From the NCBI GenBank assembly GCA_905182755.1, contig CAJJCS010000001.1, forward strand, positions 138,945 to 202,944: a DNA stretch of 64,000 nt, read 5' to 3'. Position numbers and translations under genes: made by a program. Within the stretch, counting starts at the first letter, position 1; the number at the start of each line of letters is the position of its first letter. The notes beneath the pieces are model-generated. The model made no database searches. It saw only the letters and a program-made list of their open reading frames with translations, and was not told the origin of the DNA. The DNA comes from Aequorivita sp. HC6-5 (GTDB lineage Bacteria > Bacteroidota > Bacteroidia > Flavobacteriales > Flavobacteriaceae). This document shows positions 30,326 to 40,479 of the stretch, piece after piece.

Positions 30326-30368
30326 AAATCCCTTTCAATGACCTTGTGTTATTGAAAGGGATTTTTTT
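30326..30368. terminator. Bidirectional terminator hairpin
   Basis: aaatccctttcaat-gaccttgtgtt-attgaaagggattt plus T/A runs between convergent genes. Confidence 0.85.
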
Positions 30369-30381
30369 ATTAGTATTCTAT

Positions 30382-32073
30382 TTACACTTCAAGACCTTTG
30401 TTTTTATCAAGGCTTACAACTTGCAAGATAAATGCAATTGCAATTACTAGGGTAGCTCCTACAACATTTAGCCACAAATAAGGCATAAGGTCAATCCACC
30501 ATATGTATACAATAATTCCTTGGGTAATAATAGCGGCAATAAACACGGCCCTGCTCTTAACATAGGTAAAGAAAAAGGCGAGCAAGAAAATCCCAAGTAC
30601 ATTTCCGTAGAAAATAGAACCTATTATGTTTACAAGCTCTATTAAGTTTTCAAATAAATTGGCCACACAGGCAACCCCAATAGCTATGATCCCCCAGAGC
30701 ATCGTAAAGCCTTTAGAGGCCATTAGGTAGTGTTTGTCACTCCTTCCTTGATTGTTACGCCTGTAGAGGTCTATGGTAGTTGTTGAGCCAAGGGCATTAA
30801 GCTCTGAGGCCGTTGAAGACATTGCGGCGCTTAAGATAACTGCCAATAGTAAGCCAATTAGACCTCTAGGAAGATTGTTTAAAATAAAATGTATAAAAAC
30901 ATAATCTTTATCATTGGTTTCTGCCTCTGGGTTTGCTTTTTTTATCAACTCTTTAGATGATATTCTTAGCTGATCTTCTTGTGATTGCAATGCTTTAATA
31001 TCTAAAAGCACCGTTTGTTTTTGCCCTTGGTTGTCTAACACTGCATAGTTTAATTGCTGCTCTTTGATGGCAATCTCTAGGGTGTTTTTTTTATCCTGTA
31101 GGTCTTGGTATTGCGCTGCATAGGGAGAGTTTAATACATCGTTTACTGCGCTAGGATTAAAGTGTAGGGGAGAAGAATTGAATTGGTAAAACACAAAAAC
31201 CATCACTCCAACCAAAAGAATAAAGAATTGCATTGGTATTTTTAGAAGCCCATTAAAGATCAGGCCCATTTGCATTTCTTTCATAGATTTTCCGCTAAGA
31301 TAGCGCTGCACTTGGCTTTGATCTGTACCAAAATAGGAGAGTGCAAGAAACGTACCTCCAATAATACCACTCCAAAAAGTGTACTTGTTATCAAAATCAA
31401 AGGAGAAATCTAATATTTCCATTTTCCCGCTTGCACCAGCAATCTCTAAAGCTTTGGTAAATGTGATGTCCAAGGGTAGGTAATTTAATATCAGTAAAAA
31501 TGCCACAAACATTCCTCCAAATATAATTGCCATTTGTTGTTTTTGAGTAACGCTCACCGCCTTGGTGCCGCCACTTACAGTATATATAATAACCAGTACT
31601 CCAATAATAATATTAAGCATCACTAGATTCCAGCCCAGTACTGCAGATAAAATAATAGCAGGGGCAAAGATGGTAATACCTGCAGCCAAACCGCGCTGTA
31701 TTAAAAAAAGGATAGCAGTAAGGGTACGTGTTTTAAGATCAAAACGAGTTTCTAAATACTCATAGGCAGTAAAAACCTTCAGCCTGTGGTATATAGGTAT
31801 AAAGACCAAACAGATAATAACCATTGCAATTGGCAGTCCAAAATAGAACTGCACAAAGCCCATCCCGCTATGAAAGGCTTGCCCTGGGGTAGATAGAAAA
31901 GTAATAGCACTTGCCTGTGTGGCCATTACACTAAGGCCAATGGTCCACCATCTGGAGTCACTTCCTCCTTTTAAGTACTGAGTTACATTTTTGCTGCCCC
32001 TTGATTTATAGGTGCCATATAACACAATAAATAACAATGTCCCGATAAGGATAAACCAATCTATCTGCTGCAT
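30382..32073 (-). CDS. Sodium:solute symporter family protein
   Basis: GGSDSRWWTIGLSVMATQASAITFLSTPGQAF, GTDQSQVQRYLSGKS, AAMSSTASELNALGSTTTIDLYR; about 13 TM; coiled-coil-like loop near residues 320-390. Confidence 0.92.
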   Translation of the reverse strand: MQQIDWFILIGTLLFIVLYGTYKSRGSKNVTQYLKGGSDSRWWTIGLSVMATQASAITFLSTPGQAFHSGMGFVQFYFGLPIAMVIICLVFIPIYHRLKVFTAYEYLETRFDLKTRTLTAILFLIQRGLAAGITIFAPAIILSAVLGWNLVMLNIIIGVLVIIYTVSGGTKAVSVTQKQQMAIIFGGMFVAFLLILNYLPLDITFTKALEIAGASGKMEILDFSFDFDNKYTFWSGIIGGTFLALSYFGTDQSQVQRYLSGKSMKEMQMGLIFNGLLKIPMQFFILLVGVMVFVFYQFNSSPLHFNPSAVNDVLNSPYAAQYQDLQDKKNTLEIAIKEQQLNYAVLDNQGQKQTVLLDIKALQSQEDQLRISSKELIKKANPEAETNDKDYVFIHFILNNLPRGLIGLLLAVILSAAMSSTASELNALGSTTTIDLYRRNNQGRSDKHYLMASKGFTMLWGIIAIGVACVANLFENLIELVNIIGSIFYGNVLGIFLLAFFFTYVKSRAVFIAAIITQGIIVYIWWIDLMPYLWLNVVGATLVIAIAFILQVVSLDKNKGLEV

Positions 32074-32199
32074 TTATACAAAGTGTTTCATTAATAAATA
32101 AAAGAGTACTACATAGATGGCATTTACAATAAGCACAAGTGTAAATTTTTGTGTCCACACAAATTTTTGTTTCGATACAGTGGTTTCTTTTTCTTTCAT
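32074..32199 (-). CDS. 41-aa single-TM small protein, absent from the ORF track
   Basis: MKEKETTVSKQKFVWTQKFTLVLIVNAIYVVLFYLLMKHFV*; its TAA directly abuts the symporter ATG (TAAATG). Confidence 0.7.
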   Translation of the reverse strand: MKEKETTVSKQKFVWTQKFTLVLIVNAIYVVLFYLLMKHFV

Positions 32200-32216
32200 G
32201 ATGTGTTTTTTAAATC

Positions 32217-34700
32217 CTATTTTCCTATAGAAATGATATTCGCAAATAACCTGTAAGCCCCTGCAACGCCAGCAGGAAGTTCTCTAAAGAAACTAAGTCC
32301 TGTATATACGTAGTGTCCTTTTCCGTAGCGGGCCACCAAAAGAGATCCTTTTGTTTGTGGAGCTCCTTTATCATTCATTGCTAGTATTGGGGTAAACTCC
32401 TCTGCCCATTTGTTAGGAAAATAGAGCCCTCGTTCTTGTACCCAGCCCTTAAAGTCTACCTGTGTTATTTTATTAGGGCTGTTTAATACAGGGTGGTTAG
32501 GGTCTAAAATAGTTACAGGAGCAAACTCATCTGTAACCCTGTCTCTAGAGAGTGATAATGCGTATGGGGCTATTTGTTTTGTAACGAGTCTATGACTTGT
32601 GTTGTATTGCACCACCATTGTACCTCCAGCCTGTACATATTTGTTTAATTCCTTTTGTGCAAAAGCTAGTGCAGCAATAGTATTGTAGGCTCTAACTCCA
32701 ACAACAACTGCATCATATTTTTTAAGGTTTTGGGCTGAAATTTCTGTAACATCAAGATTTGTGACACTGTATCCTATTTGCTCTAAGCTCTGCCCAACGC
32801 CGTCACCAGCTCCTTGAATATAGCCAATATGTTGTCCTTTTTTTTCGATATTTATTCTTACTACCTTTGCTTTGCTTGGTAAAAGCACAGATTGGTAAGG
32901 GATATGGTTGTAATCTATATTAATTAATTCTTTGTCGTAATAGGTATCTCCAATTTGTATCAAAGGTCTTAGATACCCCTGGCTTTGATTTTTTGGCGGA
33001 GTTACAGTAAACCATAGGGTGCTAGTTTCACCTTGACGCTCTAGGGTAAATAATTGCGGGGAAGAAACAACCCATCCCTTTGGAGCATTTAACTGCAGAG
33101 TGCCCTCTAGGTTGTCTTTTCCAGCCCTAACATGTACAGCAACCTTTTGAGAATTTTCATCAGCAAATACCAGTACTTTTTCTGCAATACTAGCAGAGAC
33201 TTTTGGAAGCACATTAAAAGGCCTATAGACTTCACCATCCACAGGGTCATTAAATTTATAAACAACATCTTTGAGTATCTGTAGGGCAGTATTATCTATC
33301 TTTAAAGTAAACACAATTTGCTCTGCAGCGGGAGTTTGTGGTAATCCAATCAAATCCTTTGGTGCGCTGTACATCCCTAAAGAACCTTTAGATTTAAGCC
33401 AATAAGCAGTAGAGGGTACCTTGTTTTGTGAAGTTACCTCTAGTTCAAGGTTTTCTTTTTCATTGGATAGTAAGACAATCTCTTTACTAGATAAAATAAG
33501 ACCACTAGCGGTTGTTATCTTAGAGAGCGTGATTTTATTTGCTCCTCTATTAATGGCCTCTACCTTGAGGGTGTAAGCTCCCATTGGGTTGATACTTTCT
33601 TTATTAGCTACCGCTTCTAAGAAAACACCACTACACGCTATTATTAACTCTTCTAATTCTTTTAGTTTAATAGTGCGCCAATGCCCTTGTTTTGTGTCTT
33701 TTAAAAGCCTGTAGGCCTCCACTAGCTGAGGTACTATTGTTGACGGGTCTTGAAAATTAAAGTTGTCTAAAAGAGGGTTTAATACCTTGCCAATAGCCAC
33801 TCCGCCTTCTATTCTTGACCAACTTGTGTTAATACCATCAAATATATTGGTGGTGTCTTGTGGAAACTCTCCTTTTAGAAATTCAAGGTACTCTGTTTGT
33901 TTGCCTCGAGTTCCTGTGCTACCAAATCCTTGAGATTTGTGCATAGACCTACTCAAAGAAGCAATTTCACCGTTAGATAGGCCAAGGGCTGGATAATAAT
34001 TTCCTGTTTCTACACTAACGAGATTTGATTTGTCTGCTTTTTCAAATTTTTCTTTAGAACCATAAAACCACCAAGAGGTATTAAATAAAAGTCTTTTTGG
34101 TTGCCAGGATCCATGGGTAATTGCTGTTTCTGGAAATTTTGTTGCATCGCCCACCAAATCAAAAGCTTCAAAGCTTAACATTGCAGAAGCGGTATGATGC
34201 CCATGTGTGCTCCCGGGGTTTCTGTGGTTAAACCTATTGATAATAACATCTGGTTTAAACGTTCTGATTGCTCTTACTACATCACTTAAAACGGCGTCTT
34301 TGTTCCAGATTTCGAGTGTTTCATCAGGATGTTTTGAATAGCCAAAGTCATTAGCTCTTGTAAATAATTGTTCTCCACCATCGCTGGCGCGAGCAGCTAG
34401 TAATTCTTGAGTTCTGATGACCCCTAATAATTCTCTAATTTCTGGACCAATTAAGTTTTGTCCTCCATCTCCTCGAGTTAAAGATAGATATGCAGTTTTT
34501 GCATGCATATCATTGGCTAAATAAGAAATTAGCCTCGTGTTTTCATCATCTGGATGTGCTGCAACATATAGCGCACTTCCAAGAAAGTTGAGCTTTTCTA
34601 GTTTGTGGTAAATCTCTGAGGCAGTTGGCTTTTGAGGTTGTTGGGCTAAAACTGCAGTAGTGCTAAGGGCAATTATAGCTGCCAAAAATAAAATTCTCAT
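32217..34700 (-). CDS. Secreted PIG-L (LmbE-like) family deacetylase
   Basis: ALYVAAHPDDENTRLISYLANDMHAKTAYLSLTRGDGGQNLIGPE; RFNHRNPGSTHGHHTAS; signal peptide. Confidence 0.92.
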   Translation of the reverse strand: MRILFLAAIIALSTTAVLAQQPQKPTASEIYHKLEKLNFLGSALYVAAHPDDENTRLISYLANDMHAKTAYLSLTRGDGGQNLIGPEIRELLGVIRTQELLAARASDGGEQLFTRANDFGYSKHPDETLEIWNKDAVLSDVVRAIRTFKPDVIINRFNHRNPGSTHGHHTASAMLSFEAFDLVGDATKFPETAITHGSWQPKRLLFNTSWWFYGSKEKFEKADKSNLVSVETGNYYPALGLSNGEIASLSRSMHKSQGFGSTGTRGKQTEYLEFLKGEFPQDTTNIFDGINTSWSRIEGGVAIGKVLNPLLDNFNFQDPSTIVPQLVEAYRLLKDTKQGHWRTIKLKELEELIIACSGVFLEAVANKESINPMGAYTLKVEAINRGANKITLSKITTASGLILSSKEIVLLSNEKENLELEVTSQNKVPSTAYWLKSKGSLGMYSAPKDLIGLPQTPAAEQIVFTLKIDNTALQILKDVVYKFNDPVDGEVYRPFNVLPKVSASIAEKVLVFADENSQKVAVHVRAGKDNLEGTLQLNAPKGWVVSSPQLFTLERQGETSTLWFTVTPPKNQSQGYLRPLIQIGDTYYDKELINIDYNHIPYQSVLLPSKAKVVRINIEKKGQHIGYIQGAGDGVGQSLEQIGYSVTNLDVTEISAQNLKKYDAVVVGVRAYNTIAALAFAQKELNKYVQAGGTMVVQYNTSHRLVTKQIAPYALSLSRDRVTDEFAPVTILDPNHPVLNSPNKITQVDFKGWVQERGLYFPNKWAEEFTPILAMNDKGAPQTKGSLLVARYGKGHYVYTGLSFFRELPAGVAGAYRLFANIISIGK

Positions 34701-34813
34701 ATTTTGGTATTGTTATTACAATATATTTTTACCAAAGATATTTAAAACTTAAAATCTGCAAAATCGCTTTTTAATCTATAACTCTTTAAATTATTTTTAG
34801 CCGATGTATGTTT

Positions 34814-37240
34814 TTATCTAAGGGTAGCACCAAAGTCTTTTTCAAAACGTTGCTGCAATTTGTTCATGATTTTGTCAATCTGCTTATCTGTTAAGGTCTT
34901 ATTTTCATCTTGCAGGGTGAAACTTAGCGCGTAAGACTTTTTGCCTTCTGGCAGATTTTTACCTGTATATACATCAAAAAGGTGTACTTCTTTAAGCAAG
35001 GACTTTTCTGTCTGAAAAGCAGTGTTTTTTAAATCTCCAAATCCTACAGACTCATCTATTAGGAGGGCAAAATCACGTTTTACCTTCGGAAATTTAGAAA
35101 GTGGTTTTACAATAAAGTTATTTGTGTTTAAAAGCGATAGTATCGTGCCCCAATGAAAATCTGCAAAGAGTACTTCTGTGTCAACACCAAAATGTTTGGT
35201 TATTTTTTGATTAACCACACCAAAGCTTACAAGGGTTTGTTTTTTTAAGCATAGCGATAGCCCTTCAGAGAATAGATCACTTTCTATTTCTTTTTCTGAA
35301 AACAAAGACAATCCTAGCCTATCTAAGATAGCTGTAATTACTCCTTTAAAATAGAAAAAGTCTGCGCTGCCTATTTGAGAGCTCCAGGTGTTTTCTGTTT
35401 TGTTACCTGCCACTACTAGTGATAGATGTTTTTGTTCTTCTCTAGTGGTTTCGAAATTTTTATACGTATTTCCAAACTCAAAAAGCTTTACGTTGGCCGC
35501 TTTTCGCTTGGTGTTATATGCCAGTGATTCCAGCGCTCCAAATAGCATAGATTGACGCATCACAGACAGCTCGTTACTAAGAGGGTTTAGTATCGTTACG
35601 TTTTGCTGCTCTTTTAAAGTGTCAGAAAGTTGCGTGTACTTTGGCGATGTGAGAGAGTTGTTTAGCATTTCATGAAAACCAAGAGAGGTAAGCTGAGAGG
35701 CAACTTTGTTTTGCACCTGGTGGTCTTTCACTCCCACACTGCTAGCTATAGATGCATTTAGTTTTGAGGATACACCTATATTGTTGTATCCATATACACG
35801 TAAAATTTCTTCAATAACATCTGCCTCTCTAGTTACATCGTTTCTGTAGGCTGGTATGGTCATGCCAATACCAGTTTCTGTAACGTTATTAACCTTTATT
35901 TCTAATGAGGAGAGGATGTTTTTAATGGTTTCCTTCTCTATTTTTTGACCAATTAAAGCGTTTGCTTTGTCAAAGTTTAAAAATACCTGGTGGTCTTTAA
36001 TTTTCTTTGGATAGATATCTATGATATCACTGGTCATGTTACCGCCAGTTAATTCACAGATTAAAATGGCGCAGTGCATCAGGGCGTATTCTGTTGTTTT
36101 GGGGTCTATACCACGCTCAAAACGGAATGATGCATCTGTATTGAGTCCATGACGTTTTGCAGTTTTTCTAATACTTACGGGGTTAAAGTAAGCACTTTCT
36201 AGAAAAATACTTGATGTTGCATCTGTAACACCGCTGTCTATACCGCCAAAAACACCAGCAATACACATGGGTTTTTCTGCATCACAGATCATTAAATCTT
36301 CTTGGTGAAGTTCTCTTTCAACACCATCGAGGGTTGTGAATTTAGTGCCGCTAGGTAGGGTTTTTACATTGATTTCGTTACCAGATATTTTTTTAGCATC
36401 AAAAGCATGTAATGGCTGCCCAAGACTATGAAGTACATAGTTGGTAGCATCTACAACGTTATTAACGGGTGTTAAATCAATGGCTTTGAGTCTGTTTTTT
36501 AGCCAATCTGGAGATTCTTTAATACTTATATCACTTATGGTTACACCACAGTATCGAGGAGCAAGTTTTTTGTCCTGCACCTTAACTTCCATTTTTAATA
36601 ATCTGTTTTCAATCTTAAAATTAGTAGTGGAAGGGGTAATTAATTCTAAGGCTATGTCTTTTTGCTTTAAACCAGCACGTAAATCACGAGCAACTCCCCA
36701 GTGACTCATAGCATCTGCGCGGTTTGGCGTTAAACCTATTTCAAAAACTATATCATTTTCAACTTTTAAAACCTCAGAGGCAAGTGTTCCAGGGGCTATA
36801 TCTTTGTCTAAAACCATGATGCCATCATGAGCATTTCCAAGACCTAGCTCATCTTCAGCACAAATCATTCCTTGACTTACTTCTCCTCTAATTTTACCTT
36901 TTTTTATTTGCCAAGGCTTTCCATCTGCATCATAAAGTGTTGTGCCTATAGTGGCAACAGGTACTTTTTGTCCTGCAGCTACATTAGGTGCGCCACAAAC
37001 AATCTGCACTATTTCATCAGCACCCAAATCTACTTTGGTAACTTTAAGACGGTCTGCATTTTGGTGTTGCTCACAAGAGAGTACGTGCCCAACAACAATA
37101 CCTTTTAAGCCTCCAGGGACAGAAGAAAAAGGAGTAATCCCTTCTATTTCAAGACCTAAGTCTGTTAGGAGTTCTCCAGTTTGTTTGGCATCCCAATCTG
37201 TGTTGATGAACTGTTTAAGCCAGTTGTATGAAATTTTCAT
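34814..37240 (-). CDS. pheT: Phenylalanine--tRNA ligase beta subunit
   Basis: MKISYNWLKQFINTDWDAKQTGELLTDLGLEIEGI; tRNA-binding domain, B3/B4, B5 and FDX domains recognisable; 808 aa. Confidence 0.96.
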   Translation of the reverse strand: MKISYNWLKQFINTDWDAKQTGELLTDLGLEIEGITPFSSVPGGLKGIVVGHVLSCEQHQNADRLKVTKVDLGADEIVQIVCGAPNVAAGQKVPVATIGTTLYDADGKPWQIKKGKIRGEVSQGMICAEDELGLGNAHDGIMVLDKDIAPGTLASEVLKVENDIVFEIGLTPNRADAMSHWGVARDLRAGLKQKDIALELITPSTTNFKIENRLLKMEVKVQDKKLAPRYCGVTISDISIKESPDWLKNRLKAIDLTPVNNVVDATNYVLHSLGQPLHAFDAKKISGNEINVKTLPSGTKFTTLDGVERELHQEDLMICDAEKPMCIAGVFGGIDSGVTDATSSIFLESAYFNPVSIRKTAKRHGLNTDASFRFERGIDPKTTEYALMHCAILICELTGGNMTSDIIDIYPKKIKDHQVFLNFDKANALIGQKIEKETIKNILSSLEIKVNNVTETGIGMTIPAYRNDVTREADVIEEILRVYGYNNIGVSSKLNASIASSVGVKDHQVQNKVASQLTSLGFHEMLNNSLTSPKYTQLSDTLKEQQNVTILNPLSNELSVMRQSMLFGALESLAYNTKRKAANVKLFEFGNTYKNFETTREEQKHLSLVVAGNKTENTWSSQIGSADFFYFKGVITAILDRLGLSLFSEKEIESDLFSEGLSLCLKKQTLVSFGVVNQKITKHFGVDTEVLFADFHWGTILSLLNTNNFIVKPLSKFPKVKRDFALLIDESVGFGDLKNTAFQTEKSLLKEVHLFDVYTGKNLPEGKKSYALSFTLQDENKTLTDKQIDKIMNKLQQRFEKDFGATLR

Positions 37241-37444
37241 AATGCGTTTTACTTATATAAGCATCAAAGATAACAATACCATGGCTTTTTGTAAGTGCTT
37301 TTAAGGTTTTCAAGCCAAGATTTTTTCAAAAAAATAGCTTAGTGAAAATATCGTAAATTTTAAAAGCTTTTAAGTATGCTGTTAAAGCGCAGTTAAGCCT
37401 ATATTTTATAGGTGTTTTGGGAGTTTTGTAGCTTGTTTGATTTG

Positions 37445-39550
37445 TTATGAAATATAGTTCCAGATATTTCTATATTTTGCTATTTGCCCGTAGGTGTTTT
37501 TTATAGCACTATTTTTTGGTAATATGAGTGAAGGATCTTTCTCTAAGGTTTGTCTTGCGTAGCTTCTAGCTATTTTCAGTATATGAGTATCTTTTACAAT
37601 ATCTGCAATTCTTAGATTTAATACCCCACTTTGTTGGGTGCCCATAATGTCTCCCGGCCCTCTGAGTTTTAAATCTACCTCTGCAATCTCAAAACCGTCA
37701 CTAGTGCCAGTCATGGTTTCTAAACGTGTTTTTGCATCTGCAGATAATTTATGGCTGGTCATTAAAATACAATAACTCTGCTCGGCGCCACGACCTACGC
37801 GTCCTCTGAGTTGGTGTAGTTGAGAAAGTCCAAAGCGTTCTGCGCTTTCTATGACCATTACAGAGGCGTTTGGGACGTTTACACCAACTTCAATCACCGT
37901 GGTGGCAACCATGATTTGTGTTTCGCCTTTAATAAAACGATTCATTTCAAATTCTTTATCTGCGGGTTTCATCTTACCATGCACAATAGATATTTGATAC
38001 TTTGGTTGCGGAAATTCTCTTGAGATGCTCTCATGGCCGTCCATAAGGTCTTTGTAGTCTAGCACTTCGCTTTCTTGAATAAGAGGGTACACAATATATA
38101 CCTGTCTTCCAAGATCAGTTTGATCTTTTATAAACTTAAACACCTTAAGTCTATTGCTGTCATAGCGGTGCACTGTTTTTATGTCTTTTCTTCCGGGAGG
38201 AAGTTCATCTATAACACTAATATCTAGATCTCCATATACGCTCATTGCCAAGGTTCGAGGAATGGGCGTTGCGGTCATTACAAGTATGTGAGGAGGGTAC
38301 TTGTTTTTATGCCATAATTTGCTTCGTTGAGCTACTCCAAAACGATGCTGTTCATCAATTATTGCGAGCCCTAAATTTTTAAATTTCACCTTATCCTCTA
38401 GTAGGGCATGGGTGCCAATTAAGATGTTTAATTGGCCATTTTCTAGTGATTCATGTATTTCTCTTCTTATTGAAGTTTTAGTTGAACCTGTTAATATTGA
38501 TATACTGATTTTAAGAGGTTTACATAATTCTGATAATCCGGTATAGTGCTGGACTGACAAAATTTCAGTCGGGGCCATTAAACAGGCTTGAAAACCGTTG
38601 TCAATAGCTATTAACATTGATAAAAGCGCTACAATTGTTTTCCCGCTACCTACATCTCCTTGCAATAAGCGGTTCATTTGCGCATTACTACCTAAATCAT
38701 TGCGTATTTCTTTGATAACTCTTTTTTGTGCACCTGTTAAATCAAAGGGAAGATGCTCCTTATAGAAGCTGTTAAAATTGGTTCCAATTGTAGTAAAAGG
38801 ATAGCCTTTAATTTTGCTTTTATGGACTAAGTTTTTTATTAATAATTGTAGTTGTATAAAAAATAATTCTTCAAACTTTAACCGGTATATTGCTTTTGCT
38901 AATTCTTTTCCATTTTCTGGAAAATGAATATTCAGTATTGCTTTACTTTTGGGCATTAATTGTAACTCCTCTAAAATTTCCGGTGAGAGGGTTTCTACGA
39001 ACGATTTTTTAAGCTCCAAAAACAATTGTTCCATAAGGCCACTCACAACTCTATTGGTAATACCACTGTTGCTTAGTTTTTCTGTGGAGGGGTATATTGG
39101 CTGTAGGGCAGAGCGTAACTTGCTTTGGTGTTCTTTTAATGGCTCTAAATCTGGATGAGGCATAGAAAAAGTGCCGTTGTAAAAGTTTGTTTTCCCGAAG
39201 GCTACATAGGTTTCATTGAGTTTTAGATTCTCCTTAATCCATTTATGGCCCCTAAACCAGATAAGCTCCATCATTCCATTGGCATCTTTAAAGGTCGCTA
39301 CCAGGCGTTTACCGCGCTTTTGATCAACAGTTTTTAAATGAGTTATCCTGCCTATAACCTGCACGTCTGCGCTATTGCGTTGCAAATCTTTTATTTTATA
39401 GTACTGAGTTCTATCTAGATACCTGTTTGGAAATAGATTTAATAGGTCTTGAAATGTAAAGATGCCCAACTCTTTTTTTAACAAATCTGCCCTATTAGGC
39501 CCTACGCCTTTAAGATATTCTATGGGTGTTTGTAAAAAGTTAGGATTCAT
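37445..39550 (-). CDS. recG: ATP-dependent DNA helicase RecG
   Basis: TPIEYLKGVGPNRADLLKKELGI; LLQGDVGSGKTIVALL; DEQHRFGVAQR; MTATPIPRTLAMSVYGDLDISVIDELPPGRK; QLRGRVGRG. Confidence 0.96.
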   Translation of the reverse strand: MNPNFLQTPIEYLKGVGPNRADLLKKELGIFTFQDLLNLFPNRYLDRTQYYKIKDLQRNSADVQVIGRITHLKTVDQKRGKRLVATFKDANGMMELIWFRGHKWIKENLKLNETYVAFGKTNFYNGTFSMPHPDLEPLKEHQSKLRSALQPIYPSTEKLSNSGITNRVVSGLMEQLFLELKKSFVETLSPEILEELQLMPKSKAILNIHFPENGKELAKAIYRLKFEELFFIQLQLLIKNLVHKSKIKGYPFTTIGTNFNSFYKEHLPFDLTGAQKRVIKEIRNDLGSNAQMNRLLQGDVGSGKTIVALLSMLIAIDNGFQACLMAPTEILSVQHYTGLSELCKPLKISISILTGSTKTSIRREIHESLENGQLNILIGTHALLEDKVKFKNLGLAIIDEQHRFGVAQRSKLWHKNKYPPHILVMTATPIPRTLAMSVYGDLDISVIDELPPGRKDIKTVHRYDSNRLKVFKFIKDQTDLGRQVYIVYPLIQESEVLDYKDLMDGHESISREFPQPKYQISIVHGKMKPADKEFEMNRFIKGETQIMVATTVIEVGVNVPNASVMVIESAERFGLSQLHQLRGRVGRGAEQSYCILMTSHKLSADAKTRLETMTGTSDGFEIAEVDLKLRGPGDIMGTQQSGVLNLRIADIVKDTHILKIARSYARQTLEKDPSLILPKNSAIKNTYGQIAKYRNIWNYIS

Positions 39551-39762
39551 ACAACGAATTTACTTTGTTACTAAGCAATAACCACATGCATGGCCTATTT
39601 TAGAAGAGTTGGTGTATTTCTTTTTTTAGATAGGCTAATGCCTTTTGTGATGGTGTTACTTCTCCCATAAAATGATTTAAAACAGCTTCTCTGAGTTTGT
39701 CTGCAGATTCAATCTTTTCGTTCATTGCCGTTTGTCTTATAATTTGTATGGTTGTATTTTTT
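39536..39762. repeat. 227-bp perfect direct repeat, copy 1
   Basis: Identical to 40480-40706 at constant offset 944; contains the recG start codon and a 3' remnant of the upstream gene (KNTTIQIIRQTAMNEKIESADKL...HQLF*). Confidence 0.95.
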
Positions 39763-39766
39763 TATA

Positions 39767-40139
39767 CTAAACAGTCATTTCTTTTGGATTTGCACCGTGC
39801 TCATTTTCGCCAGGGTTTCCATCAGTTACAAATAACACTAACAACCAAATCCCTCCAATAATTGGAATTAAAGATATTAAAATCATCCATCCACTTTTTC
39901 CTACATCATGAAGTCTTCTAACTGCAACTGCCAAACTAGGAATCATCATAGCTAATACATATAAAAGATAGATAGGGCCATAGCCAATTCCTTCGATAGC
40001 AATACCAAATACATTATCAAAAATCATTGCTAGAATTGAAAAACTCAGTATTGAACAAAACAAACATCCAATATTCTTTTCGTCTTGCACGACCATTAAA
40101 ATCTGCATACTGTTTCAAAACTTTTAAATACCAATTCAT
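39767..40139 (-). CDS. DUF805 family membrane protein, frameshift near 40050
   Basis: [30 protein letters not shown] (frame 1), then [94 protein letters not shown]. Confidence 0.85.
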
Positions 40140-40479
40140 AATTTTTTATTATTTAGTTTTCCTACTCGTTAGGTTTTTCGGTTGCACCCCGTTTTTTTAA
40201 GTGGGTTCTGGTCTTCACTTTTTAACAATACTAAAATTCAATTTACAAAAAACTCATAAGTTTACATGTAATTTTCATTAAAATTATATGGTAAACAAGG
40301 GTACCCCATAAATTTTAATAACCTGACAGTAAGTAATTAAAGGGTGTTTTCAGCTCTTGAATATGCAAATAGAAAAGGGGCTTTTCAAAAATAAAAAGTG
40401 AAAATACAAGAAGTTTTACTAGCCAATACCGATACTATAAAATTAGTGAGTGAGGTTGCAAGTAGCGCAAATACAGCTC

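Noticed and set aside
37395-37412. cctata-ttt-tatagg palindrome downstream of recG as a terminator
   Set aside because: Short AT-rich stem with no T-run on the minus strand; not distinguishable from chance.
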